Source: DASWVC01 sp036401335
Lineage (GTDB): Bacteria > Verrucomicrobiota > Verrucomicrobiia > Chthoniobacterales > JAFAMB01
DNA: 34,397 nucleotides
Direction: 5' to 3'
NCBI GenBank assembly: GCA_036401335.1
Contig: DASWVC010000200.1
Span: forward strand, 1-34,397
The translations under genes and the position numbers were made by a program. The notes beneath the pieces were generated by a model. It did no database searches. It was given only the letters and a program-made list of their open reading frames with translations, and was not told the DNA's origin. Positions 22,900-30,443 of this stretch are shown here, piece after piece. Within the stretch, counting starts at the first letter, position 1. Each line of letters begins with the position of its first letter.

Positions 22900-22989
22900 A
22901 CTGTCTGGTCAGGGCGGGAGACGCCTGATCCATGGAGCCTCTGGTTCACGAATCGCGCGCCGAAATCGCGACCAAAGGACACATCAACA

Positions 22990-23143
22990 GCCAAAATCCG
23001 TCTCCTTATTGCCGTCGATCATGTGACGGTTTGGCGAAACAACGGTGAAAGCCCATCTGCGAAGCATCTTTGGCAAGCCGAACGTCCTGAGTCGTACCGA
23101 AGCGATCGATTGCGTAAGCCGGCGCGGATTGGTGCAGATGTAG
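22990..23143 (+). pseudogene. NarL-type response regulator reduced to its two ends
   Basis: From 22990 the frame reads AKIRLLIAVDHVTVWR, the usual opening of a NarL-family response regulator (KIRLLIADDH.VVR). By about 23030 a different frame takes over and reads FGETTVKAHLRSIFGK, then PNVLSRTEAIDCVSRRGLVQM and a stop at 23141. That is the recognition helix and C-terminal end of the LuxR-type DNA-binding domain. About 150 codons of receiver, linker and first HTH helices are missing. No start codon is visible. This is an internal deletion of the same kind as in the nearby kinase and alcohol-dehydrogenase relics. Confidence 0.6.
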
Positions 23144-23301
23144 GGCTGTGATTCCTCCGGTCCTGGATGTTTCTCACGGGGATCGTTCTAAGGAACGAGG
23201 GAACAGTCGTTATTTCAGGACTGAACGCGTGGGTTTGCTTGGTCAGTGGCCAGCGTCAGCAAGTGACGTTATGCTCTGTTGAGGCCAACGAAAGGAATTC
23301 G

Positions 23302-24120
23302 ATGAGCACTTTTGTTACCAAAGACGGCACGGAACTCTACTTCAAAGATTGGGGGAAAGGTCATCCGGTTGTATTTAACCATGCGTATTCGCTCAACGCG
23401 GACGCTTTTGAAGATCAGATGTTCTTCCTGGCACGCGAAGGGTATCGCTGCGTAGCCCATGATCGCAGGGGTCACGGGAGGTCCAGCCAACCCTGGGAGG
23501 GCAATGATATGGATACCTACGCCGATGATCTCGCCGAGTTAATGAAGTTCCTCGATCTGAAGGAGGCCATGCTTGTTGGCCATTCCACCGGCGGGGGAGT
23601 GGTGGCGCGTTACATCGGGCGTCACGGGACAAAGCGGGTAGCCAAGGTGGTTCTCATTGGTTCGGTGACTCCGCTCGTGCTGAAAACACCGGAAAATCCT
23701 GCCGGCACACCAATCGAAGTCCTCGACGGTTTCCGGCAGGCAGTCATCGCCAACCGTTCTCAATTCTTCAAGGACCTAGCGATTTCCTATTTCGGGGCCG
23801 ATCGTCCCGGGGCAGAGATCCCGGAAAGCCTGCTCAATTCCTCGTGGCACCAAGATATGCTCACCGGCTTCCCCGCCGCATATTTCGCGATCAAGGCGTT
23901 CTCCGAGACCGATACCACCGAGGACCTGAAAAAAATCGACGTCCCAACCCTCATCCTGCACGGGGATGTTGACCAGATCGTTCCGATCGGCAACGCCCAC
24001 CGCTCGGCCAAGCTCATCCCGAACGCGATCCTGAAGGTCTATCCCGGGGCACCACACGCGATGCTCGCGACGGCGAAGCATCAGGTTAACGAAGACCTGT
24101 TGGCCTTTCTCAGGAAGTGA
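23302..24120 (+). CDS. Alpha/beta hydrolase, non-heme haloperoxidase/arylesterase type
   Basis: This 272-residue alpha/beta hydrolase is close to the cofactor-free chloroperoxidase/arylesterase group. The catalytic triad is Ser95 in GHSTGGG (93-99), Asp224 in HGDVDQIVP (220-228) and His252 in GAPHAM (249-254). DRRGHGRSSQP (54-64) and VFNHAY (24-29) fit the family. The ATG at 23302 follows AAAGGA with good spacing; an open frame reaching back to 23167 has no family similarity. Such enzymes hydrolyse esters or lactones and can make peracids in vitro. No signal peptide is seen. It stands among broken genes but looks fully intact. Confidence 0.9.
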   Translation: MSTFVTKDGTELYFKDWGKGHPVVFNHAYSLNADAFEDQMFFLAREGYRCVAHDRRGHGRSSQPWEGNDMDTYADDLAELMKFLDLKEAMLVGHSTGGGVVARYIGRHGTKRVAKVVLIGSVTPLVLKTPENPAGTPIEVLDGFRQAVIANRSQFFKDLAISYFGADRPGAEIPESLLNSSWHQDMLTGFPAAYFAIKAFSETDTTEDLKKIDVPTLILHGDVDQIVPIGNAHRSAKLIPNAILKVYPGAPHAMLATAKHQVNEDLLAFLRK

Positions 24121-24263
24121 TTCTGGCGGAACGCGCCGCGAACGACGTGATTTTTCCCTCTGGTAGCTTCTACATAATAATTTGGTCAGCAGTACCCGTA
24201 AATCGGTTATGCCGGTAGAGAAAGCGCTCAAGTACCCCCTCAACGGTTCCAGCCCGGTACCAG
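24121..24263. other. Short intergenic stretch before the dehydrogenase relic
   Basis: An AT-richer patch occurs at 24170-24190 (CTACATAATAATTTGG), which could hold a promoter for the downstream relic. No gene is seen. Confidence 0.3.
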
Positions 24264-24569
24264 GTGATTGGCTACACCAGGACTGGCGACAGTATGCCGC
24301 TGGAGGCTGTGGAAGTTGACGTCCCGCGTTCCGGCCCGAATCAGCTGCTTATTTAGGTCATGTGCTCGTCACTCAATCCATTGGAATACAAGCTTGCTGA
24401 AGCGAACTTTCTTGGCCGGACGGAACCGGTCATTCCTGGATTTGATTTGGCGGGAATCGTGATCGGCACCGGGCAGGATGTGAAGATCAACGCTGGACTT
24501 CAAGCCATGAAGGCGGGTAAGGGCTTGATCGAGAAGACTGCAGCGATCGTCGATCCGAGCCACGCATAA
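24264..24569 (+). pseudogene. Zinc-type alcohol dehydrogenase/quinone reductase relic (N and C ends joined)
   Basis: From the GTG at 24264 the frame reads VIGYTRTGDSMPLEAVEVDV, then PRSGPNQLLI, a TAG stop at 24354-24356, then VMCSSLNPLEYKLAE, EPVIPGFDLAGIVIGTGQDV. This is the GroES-like N-terminal part of an MDR oxidoreductase. Directly afterwards, in the same frame, comes KINAGLQAMKAGKGLIEKT, which matches the last strand and helix of such enzymes (IN.AL..M.AGK..GKT). The nucleotide-binding domain is absent. The gene has therefore suffered both an in-frame internal deletion and a nonsense mutation. An ATG at 24360 could still give a 69-residue peptide of no evident function. Confidence 0.65.
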
Positions 24570-24663
24570 GCTGGCCTGCTGGCGACCGGCGGGCAGTCCG
24601 GGTCCGTGTCTGCTGCCGATATGGCGCGGGCGTCACGCACGAGTTCTTGTTCCAACAACGGCT

Positions 24664-25728
24664 TCAGGCTTTGATCCGGTCCCGCATGCCCCCGTAAACA
24701 ATGGCGCGGACTGGTTCCATTGCCATGAAGTCCTGCGGAAAGCCGAGCGAAACGGCACTGACTTTGTCCAACCGCTCGAGCTGTTCCGGGGAAAGCGTTA
24801 CGTCCAGGCTGCGAATGTTGTCCTCGATTTGGGAGGGTTTGCGCGCGCCGATGATTGGAATTACCGGGACCGGGCGGTAACGTAGCCACGCCAGGGCGAC
24901 CTGCGCAGCCGAGACACCGAGGTCTTTAGCGACCGCAACGACTTCCCGGACGGTTGCGTGGGTGCTCTCCTCCACAGTGCCGAACCCCTTCATCATCTCG
25001 CTATGCATCCGCGCGCCTTCCGCCTCGGATTGCTTGACGTTTTCCGGCAGGTATTTGCCGGTGAGCACGCCATTGCGCAAGGGTGACCAGGCCAGCACCG
25101 TCATTTGTTGGTCGTGGGCCATCGGGACGAGTTCGCGCTCAACGGTCCGTTCGAGAAGGCTGTATTCGATTTGGAGGCCGACGTAGCGTGTCCAGCCGCG
25201 CAGTTCTGCCAGCGTGTTGGACTTTGCCACGACCCAGGCCGGCGCGTCGGAAACGCCCACATAAAGCACCTTTCCCGCGCGCACGAGGTCATCAAACGCG
25301 CGCATGACCTCCTCAACGGGGGTGATCTGGTCCCAGATGTGCAGCCAGTAAAGGTCGAGGTAGTCGGTGCCAAGACGTTTCAAACTGGCTTCGACGGCCT
25401 GGACCATGTTCTTGCGCTGGTTGCCGCCCGCGTTGGCGTCGGTGCCGGGCTTGCCGCTAAAGCCGGCGGCGGCGTTGGTGTACTTTGTAGCCAGCACGAC
25501 TTCCTCGCGGTGGCCGGCGACGAACTCGCCGACGAGCTTTTCACTGGAGCCGTTGGTGTAGATGTTGGCGGTGTCGATGAAGTTGCCGCCCGCCCCGCGG
25601 TAGGCATCGTAGATTTTACGGGCTTCGTCTTTGGCCGCCCCCCAGCCCCAGTCCTCGCCGAAGGTCATGGTGCCGAGGCAAAGGTCGGAGACGCGCAAAC
25701 CGCTGCGGCCAAGAAGTTGGTAGTTCAT
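24664..25728 (-). CDS. Aldo/keto reductase
   Basis: This 354-residue aldo/keto reductase of the AKR (YghZ/Tas-like) class uses NADPH to reduce aldehydes or ketones. The catalytic tetrad is Asp52 and Tyr57 in FIDTANIY (50-57), Lys82 in LATKY (79-83) and His130 in YWLHIWD (127-133). The cofactor segment near the end reads VIPIIGARKPSQIEDN. I start at the ATG at 25728; a GTG five codons earlier (25743) is possible. The gene is divergent from an AraC regulator, an arrangement also found for the E. coli aldehyde reductases next to YqhC. That suggests aldehyde-responsive expression. Confidence 0.93.
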   Translation of the reverse strand: MNYQLLGRSGLRVSDLCLGTMTFGEDWGWGAAKDEARKIYDAYRGAGGNFIDTANIYTNGSSEKLVGEFVAGHREEVVLATKYTNAAAGFSGKPGTDANAGGNQRKNMVQAVEASLKRLGTDYLDLYWLHIWDQITPVEEVMRAFDDLVRAGKVLYVGVSDAPAWVVAKSNTLAELRGWTRYVGLQIEYSLLERTVERELVPMAHDQQMTVLAWSPLRNGVLTGKYLPENVKQSEAEGARMHSEMMKGFGTVEESTHATVREVVAVAKDLGVSAAQVALAWLRYRPVPVIPIIGARKPSQIEDNIRSLDVTLSPEQLERLDKVSAVSLGFPQDFMAMEPVRAIVYGGMRDRIKA

Positions 25729-25861
25729 GGAAAGGTTGCTCACGCCACCAAGCTAGACCGGCCCCGCAGCAGGCGGGTAGACCGATGCTGCCAAGTTCTT
25801 GCCTAAACCAACCACGGCGTTTGATTTTGCGGCTGGAAGGCGGGACTGGTGGGGCAGCAAC
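25729..25861. promoter_or_regulatory. Divergent promoter region of the reductase and its AraC regulator
   Basis: This 133-bp gap separates the start of the aldo/keto reductase (-) from the start of the AraC-type regulator (+). Both promoters and the regulator's binding sites should lie here. I find no clear -35/-10 pair or inverted repeat, so the assignment rests on position only. Confidence 0.3.
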
Positions 25862-26752
25862 ATGACCGAACTGTGCGCCCTCATCACCAGGCATTGCCAC
25901 CGTGACACGATGCCCACCGCCGTCCCGGGGTTAATTTTGTCCCGCTCAAGGGTCACCACTAAGTTAACGGCAGGCATGTATTACCCGCTGTTGTGCGTGG
26001 TCGCCCAGGGACGCAAGCGGATTTTCCTTGGCAACGAGGAGTTCCGTTATGATCCGAACTCGTACCTGGTCGCCTCGGTCGATCTTCCGGTCAGCGGACA
26101 GGTGATTGAAGCGCCTTGCCTGGGGGCGACTCTCGCCCTTGATCCTGCCGCGATCGCCGCGCTGCTCCTGGAGATGCCGCCCGCCACCGGTGAACGCGCG
26201 GCGTCAAAAGCGCTGGCGGTCAATCCACTGGATGACGATCTCCTCGATCCCCTCTTGCGCTTGCTTCGACTGCTGGACCGGCCCGGCGAAATCCCAGTGC
26301 TGGCCCCGCTCATCGAACGTGAAATTTTATACCGTTTGCTGTGCGGTCCGCGTGGCGAGATGCTCCGGCAGCTTGCCCAACCCAGCAGCCAATTGTCGCA
26401 GATCAGCCGCGCGATCAACCTGATTCGTCAACGTTACAACCAAAAGAATCGGGTGGACGAGCTGGCCCGGACTGCGGGGATGAGTGTCACCTCCTTTCAC
26501 CGGCATTTCCGGGCGGTGACGGCCATGAGTCCGCTCCAGTTCCAGAAGCGAATCCGTTTGCAAGAGGCGCGTCGCCTGCTCCTCTCCCGGGATGCAGGCG
26601 CAGCCCGCGTCAGCTTCGACGTGGGTTACGAGAGCGCCTCGCAGTTCAGCCGGGAGTACCGCCGGCTGTTCGGCGCGCCGCCCGGTCGCGACGCGGCGCG
26701 CGCACATCGTGCGCTGACCCCGCAAAAGACCAATCTGGCTACCAGCAAATAG
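25862..26752 (+). CDS. AraC-family regulator with AraC_N sensor domain
   Basis: This 296-residue transcription factor has an AraC_N-type (YqhC-like) cupin sensor domain at about 20-170, with VPGLILSRSR, YYPLLCVVAQGRKRIF and SYLVASVDLPVSGQV. A C-terminal AraC DNA-binding domain at about 195-278 contains VDELARTAGMSVTSFHRHF and VSFDVGYESASQFSREYRR. It starts at the ATG at 25862; a TTG at 25799 is in frame but adds residues outside the domain. The divergent neighbour is an aldo/keto reductase, the same pairing as yqhC with yqhD/dkgA. I infer that it activates that gene in response to aldehydes. Confidence 0.9.
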   Translation: MTELCALITRHCHRDTMPTAVPGLILSRSRVTTKLTAGMYYPLLCVVAQGRKRIFLGNEEFRYDPNSYLVASVDLPVSGQVIEAPCLGATLALDPAAIAALLLEMPPATGERAASKALAVNPLDDDLLDPLLRLLRLLDRPGEIPVLAPLIEREILYRLLCGPRGEMLRQLAQPSSQLSQISRAINLIRQRYNQKNRVDELARTAGMSVTSFHRHFRAVTAMSPLQFQKRIRLQEARRLLLSRDAGAARVSFDVGYESASQFSREYRRLFGAPPGRDAARAHRALTPQKTNLATSK

Positions 26753-26855
26753 CCCCCGGTTCAACCACGACCGCGCTCAACCTCCCGGATCATCCTTCCG
26801 TGGCTCAGCCACAAACCAGTGCCGAAGGGTTGCTCGAAACCACCCCGACACTCCG

Positions 26856-27428
26856 TTACCCCGATACCCCGACACCTTCCGTCCCGCCCCCCAGCACCTG
26901 CTCGTACGAATGCTCGGCAATGGCACCGCGGAGTTTTTCGTACAGCGGCCGTAACCCTTCCGGGATCACGCGCGTCCCGGCGAGCACAGTCATAAAGTTG
27001 TGGTCACCGGCCCATCGCGGAACGATATGCAGGTGCAAATGATCAGCCGCGCCGGCCCCCGCCGCAGTCCCCAGATTCCAGCCGATGTTAAACCCCTGGG
27101 CCTTCGACACGACCCGTAGGAGGTGCTCGGCATAAATGGCCAGGTTTACCAGTTCGAGCCGTTCGGCGGGTGCCAATTCGTGCAGTTCCGCGCAGGCACG
27201 GTAGGGTACGGCCATCAGGTGCCCAGCCGTGTAAGGGTAGCGGTTCATCATGAGAAACGTGCTTTTCAAGCGCAGCAGGACGAGGTGATCCTGATCGTTG
27301 GCAGCTTGCGCCGCCGTCAGCAAAAAATCTGGGTCGCGCGCTTTCTGCTCAAAGTATTCCACGCGCCAGGGCGCCCAGAGACTTTGCCATGCAGCGGTAG
27401 AATCGTCAGGCCGGTTTTCTGTTTCCAT
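26856..27428 (-). CDS. HIT-family nucleotide hydrolase/transferase
   Basis: This 190-residue protein has the histidine-triad motif HLHLHIVP (130-137; His130, His132, His134) and the upstream NRYPYTAGHLMAVP (62-75), which is the HIT nucleotide-binding signature. Members cleave dinucleoside polyphosphates or nucleoside phosphoramidates, and many resemble AP4A phosphorylase. The ATG at 27428 puts the conserved LWAPWR (17-22) near the N terminus, as in relatives; a TTG start at 27485 would overlap lpxB but adds only unrelated residues. It is last in the lpx gene string. The final codons (GGGTEGVGVSG) are low-complexity and come from short CGGGGT repeats in the DNA. Confidence 0.9.
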   Translation of the reverse strand: METENRPDDSTAAWQSLWAPWRVEYFEQKARDPDFLLTAAQAANDQDHLVLLRLKSTFLMMNRYPYTAGHLMAVPYRACAELHELAPAERLELVNLAIYAEHLLRVVSKAQGFNIGWNLGTAAGAGAADHLHLHIVPRWAGDHNFMTVLAGTRVIPEGLRPLYEKLRGAIAEHSYEQVLGGGTEGVGVSG

Positions 27429-27481
27429 AGGTTTCGAGGAGGCGTGAGTTCCATAGCCGGGAAGCCGGCCACTGACGGCCG

Positions 27482-28612
27482 TCAAACGGCCGCAGGCGTT
27501 TCGCCAAGGTGTTCGGAGATGACCCGAGCCGCGTGTTGGCCGGTGTCTTCCAGTCCCAACTTCCCGATTACCTCAAGCATGCCCTCGAGCATGCGGGCAC
27601 GCGCCGCTGAATCGTTGCACAATCGTTCGAGGGTTTGGGCGATGGCGGCAGGGTTCGCACGGTGTTGGATGAACTCGGGGATCAGGGTGCGTTCGGCCAG
27701 CAGATTGGGCATGCCAAGGTGATCGACCCGGATCACGGCCCGACCGATAAGGTAAGTCAGCCAGGAAACCTTGTAGATAAGGACGAACGGGAGTCCGAAA
27801 TAGCTCGCCTCCATGGTGGCGGTGCCGGAAGCAACCATTCCCACCCAAGCGCGCTGCATCAGCTCGTGGGCATTGCCGACTCCGATTTCAAGCCCGGCAA
27901 ACCCCGCTCTCGCGGCGCACCGGCGCATGGTGAAGGCAGCATCCTCGTTAACGGCAGCGGCGTAAAACCGGAGACCGGCCTGACGTTCTCGCAACCGCCG
28001 AGCGGCCTCCAGCATGATCGGAAAAATGCGTTTGACCTCCCGTCCACGGCTTCCCGGGAAGAGTCCGACGAGGTCACGGTCCCGATCTCCGGCAAGCCGG
28101 CGCCGCGAAAGTTGGGCAACCAAGGGATGGCCGACGAACTCGGCGCGCAACCCGCTCTGGCGGTACAGGGACGGTTCAAAAGGAAAGATGCAGAGCATGA
28201 GGTCAAGGAACCGGGCCATTTTGGGAATCCGTCCCCGGTTCCATGCCCAGACCTGGGGACTGATGTAAAAAATGAGTTGGCCCCGATAACCGGTGGCCTT
28301 CAAGTACCGGGCCAGCCGGAGGTTAAAACCCGGGTAATCCACGAAGATCACTGCCTTCGGGTGTAATCCCAGAATTTCACGGTGCATCCGGTGAAACTGA
28401 GCTCGAAAGTAGCCGTACTTGAGCAGGACATCCCAGAGGCCCACCACGGCTTCATGGGTCCATAAAAAAATCCTGCCGGGAGCAACCGCATTCATCTGGG
28501 GACCGCCCGCGCCGCGCCATTCGAGCCCGGGTCGCAGTTTTAGCAACTCCCGCAGGAGGGCGGCGCCATGTGCGTCGCCGCTGGCCTCGCCGGCAATGAG
28601 GTAGAGCATCAT
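27482..28612 (-). CDS. lpxB: Lipid-A-disaccharide synthase
   Basis: This 376-residue GT19 glycosyltransferase joins UDP-2,3-diacylglucosamine and lipid X to make the lipid A disaccharide at the inner membrane. It has the family opening LIAGEASGDAHGA (5-17), the loop FVDYPGFNLRLARYLK, FYISPQVWAWNRGRIPKM and, near the C terminus, VASGTATMEASYFGLP with VYKVSW-like IYKVSW. The length is normal. It follows the Gfo/Idh/MocA gene after 32 bp, with LpxI further upstream. LpxI makes lipid X, so two consecutive steps of lipid A synthesis are encoded close together. The presence of lpxB shows an outer membrane with lipid A. Confidence 0.96.
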   Translation of the reverse strand: MMLYLIAGEASGDAHGAALLRELLKLRPGLEWRGAGGPQMNAVAPGRIFLWTHEAVVGLWDVLLKYGYFRAQFHRMHREILGLHPKAVIFVDYPGFNLRLARYLKATGYRGQLIFYISPQVWAWNRGRIPKMARFLDLMLCIFPFEPSLYRQSGLRAEFVGHPLVAQLSRRRLAGDRDRDLVGLFPGSRGREVKRIFPIMLEAARRLRERQAGLRFYAAAVNEDAAFTMRRCAARAGFAGLEIGVGNAHELMQRAWVGMVASGTATMEASYFGLPFVLIYKVSWLTYLIGRAVIRVDHLGMPNLLAERTLIPEFIQHRANPAAIAQTLERLCNDSAARARMLEGMLEVIGKLGLEDTGQHAARVISEHLGETPAAV

Positions 28613-28644
28613 GCGACTTAGCGGCTCCGAGAGAAACGGTGAGT

Positions 28645-29586
28645 TCAGGGCCTTTCAAACTCCGTCTTGCTTCGGCGAATCCGTTCCGTGATGTCGATGG
28701 CGAGTTCGAGGGCAGCGGCTGCCTGGGGTCCGGAAACCACCGGCTCGCCGCCGCGCCGGCAACAGTCAACAAAGGATTGGAGTTCGAGTTTGAGCGGTTC
28801 ATCCTTTTCGATTTCCACGTTCTCACGAACGATCCGTCCGTCCAGCAATCGATAAATTTCTCCGGTTTGGTTTTGGTAATCGAGTGAGAGGTAAGCGTTC
28901 TCCTGAAAAACCCGGATCTTGCGCATTTTTTCGGGACTGATCCGACTTGCGGTGATGTTGGCGACCGCGCCGTTACGAAAGCGCAGCCGGGCGTTTGCGA
29001 TGTCCTCACCGCGGCTTAAAACCGGGACGCCCACCGCATCAACCGTTTCCACCGGAGATCGGACGAGGTGAAGCACCACTTCAAGGTCGTGGATCATCAG
29101 GTCAAGAACGACCCCGATTTCCACGCTGCGAAAGGGATAGGGCGAGAGGCGGTGAGCTTCGATGAACCGTGGGCGAGTCAGATGTGCTTCCAAAGCGCCG
29201 AGCACAGGGTTGAACCGCTCGACGTGCCCGACCTGGAGCACCAGCCGACGCTCCCGCGCCAGGTCGACCAGGGCCTTGGCCTCGTCAGGCTTTTCTGTGA
29301 TCGGCTTTTCCACGAGAACGTGTTTGCCGCGCGACAGCAGAAAGTGCGCAAGTTCGAAATGAAAGGGCGTCGGTGCCGCAATGGTGGCAGCATCCACCTG
29401 TTCGGAAAAACCCTCCAAGGTCGCGGCGACCGGAACCCCGTAGGTCCGGCCGATCGTTTCTGCCGCATTTGGATCGGCGTCAAGCACCGCAGTAAACAAA
29501 GCGTTCGGTAATCCCGCACAGATCCGCGCATGGTTTTTGCCGATGCTGCCCACCCCGACGATGCCGATGCGAACACCCCTGCTCAT
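28645..29586 (-). CDS. Gfo/Idh/MocA oxidoreductase in the lpx gene string (GnnA-like)
   Basis: This 313-residue NAD(P)-dependent oxidoreductase has the Rossmann motif GVGSIGKNH (11-19), EKP at 93-95 (within HVLVEKPITEKP), GHVERFNP (120-127) and DLMIHDLE (162-169) with the likely catalytic His166. Its position between lpxI and lpxB, with a 4-bp overlap with lpxI, matches the position of GnnA. GnnA oxidises the 3-OH of UDP-GlcNAc so that GnnB can aminate it, leading to amide-linked lipid A chains. No GnnB-type aminotransferase is in this window, so either it lies elsewhere or this enzyme has another sugar-nucleotide role. The GnnA reading is plausible but unproven. Confidence 0.88.
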   Translation of the reverse strand: MSRGVRIGIVGVGSIGKNHARICAGLPNALFTAVLDADPNAAETIGRTYGVPVAATLEGFSEQVDAATIAAPTPFHFELAHFLLSRGKHVLVEKPITEKPDEAKALVDLARERRLVLQVGHVERFNPVLGALEAHLTRPRFIEAHRLSPYPFRSVEIGVVLDLMIHDLEVVLHLVRSPVETVDAVGVPVLSRGEDIANARLRFRNGAVANITASRISPEKMRKIRVFQENAYLSLDYQNQTGEIYRLLDGRIVRENVEIEKDEPLKLELQSFVDCCRRGGEPVVSGPQAAAALELAIDITERIRRSKTEFERP

Positions 29587-30398
29587 GCCCGTATCCCGTA
29601 AAGGGTGACGTTATTCTTGAGGGCGGCACCCGTGACGGATGGCCGGTCCAGCAGCAACGTCAGGCCGGCTTCCACCCCGATCAGTCTAACCCCGACATGC
29701 GCCGCGACCTCCAACGTTTTTACGCCGATAACCGGGACATCAAACCGCATGTCCTGCTTCGGCTTGGTCACTTTGACCATCACGGCCTGCCCCCGGCCGA
29801 GCTGCGCGCCGCGCCGCATGGCCTCATCGGTTCCCTCGAAGGCCTCGACGGCCAATACCGTGCCGTTCCGAACTACCACCGTCTGGCCGATGTTCAGGCG
29901 CGACGTTTCCTTGGCGATCTGGAAGCCGAACCGGGCATCCTCCAGCGAGCGCCGGCGAGGCGGCGGTCCGGCCACCAAGCCTTCCGGTGCAAGCGAATCT
30001 TCCAGGAACGTGGAAGCAGGCAAAAGGCGGACTCCAGCCCTCGCCAGCTCGTCCGCTACGGCGCCGAACAGGGATTCGGCGTTGCGCTCCTTGAGCCGGC
30101 TCAGGAGGACCAATGTCTTGAGGTCCGGCCTCAGATCGAAAAGGTTCTTGGGAGAAATCTGCCCGGCCATGATGGCTTCGGTCACCCCGGTGTTCTGGAA
30201 GTACCTGAGCAGCCGCCCCAGTTGACCTACCCGCACCCATTCCATGGATTCGACCAGGTCAGCCAAGGCCGGATCGGTCTCGTTTTCGAAAGCGGCTGCG
30301 TGGATCGCCGGGACCCCTTGCCGCCGGGCAGCCCGTGCCACCAGCATCGGATAGATGCCATTGCCGGCGATCAGGCCAAGAACTCCAGGGATACCCAT
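29583..30398 (-). CDS. lpxI: UDP-2,3-diacylglucosamine pyrophosphatase LpxI
   Basis: This 271-residue protein is LpxI, which cleaves UDP-2,3-diacylglucosamine to lipid X and UMP in bacteria that lack LpxH. Its opening GLIAGNGIYPMLVARAAR (8-25), the central IMAGQISPKNLF (76-87), AVEAFEGTDEAMRRG (183-197) and KPKQDMRFDVPVIG (212-225, with acidic residues of the active site) are all family features. I prefer the ATG at 30398, which gives a family-like N terminus; a GTG at 30434 adds 12 residues. It follows ispE after 45 bp and overlaps the next gene by 4 bp. Its product is the substrate of lpxB two genes downstream. Confidence 0.94.
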   Translation of the reverse strand: MGIPGVLGLIAGNGIYPMLVARAARRQGVPAIHAAAFENETDPALADLVESMEWVRVGQLGRLLRYFQNTGVTEAIMAGQISPKNLFDLRPDLKTLVLLSRLKERNAESLFGAVADELARAGVRLLPASTFLEDSLAPEGLVAGPPPRRRSLEDARFGFQIAKETSRLNIGQTVVVRNGTVLAVEAFEGTDEAMRRGAQLGRGQAVMVKVTKPKQDMRFDVPVIGVKTLEVAAHVGVRLIGVEAGLTLLLDRPSVTGAALKNNVTLYGIRA

Positions 30399-30443
30399 GC
30401 GGTGACCTTGGACGTTTCCGCCGCGCGATGCCACTGATATTCG

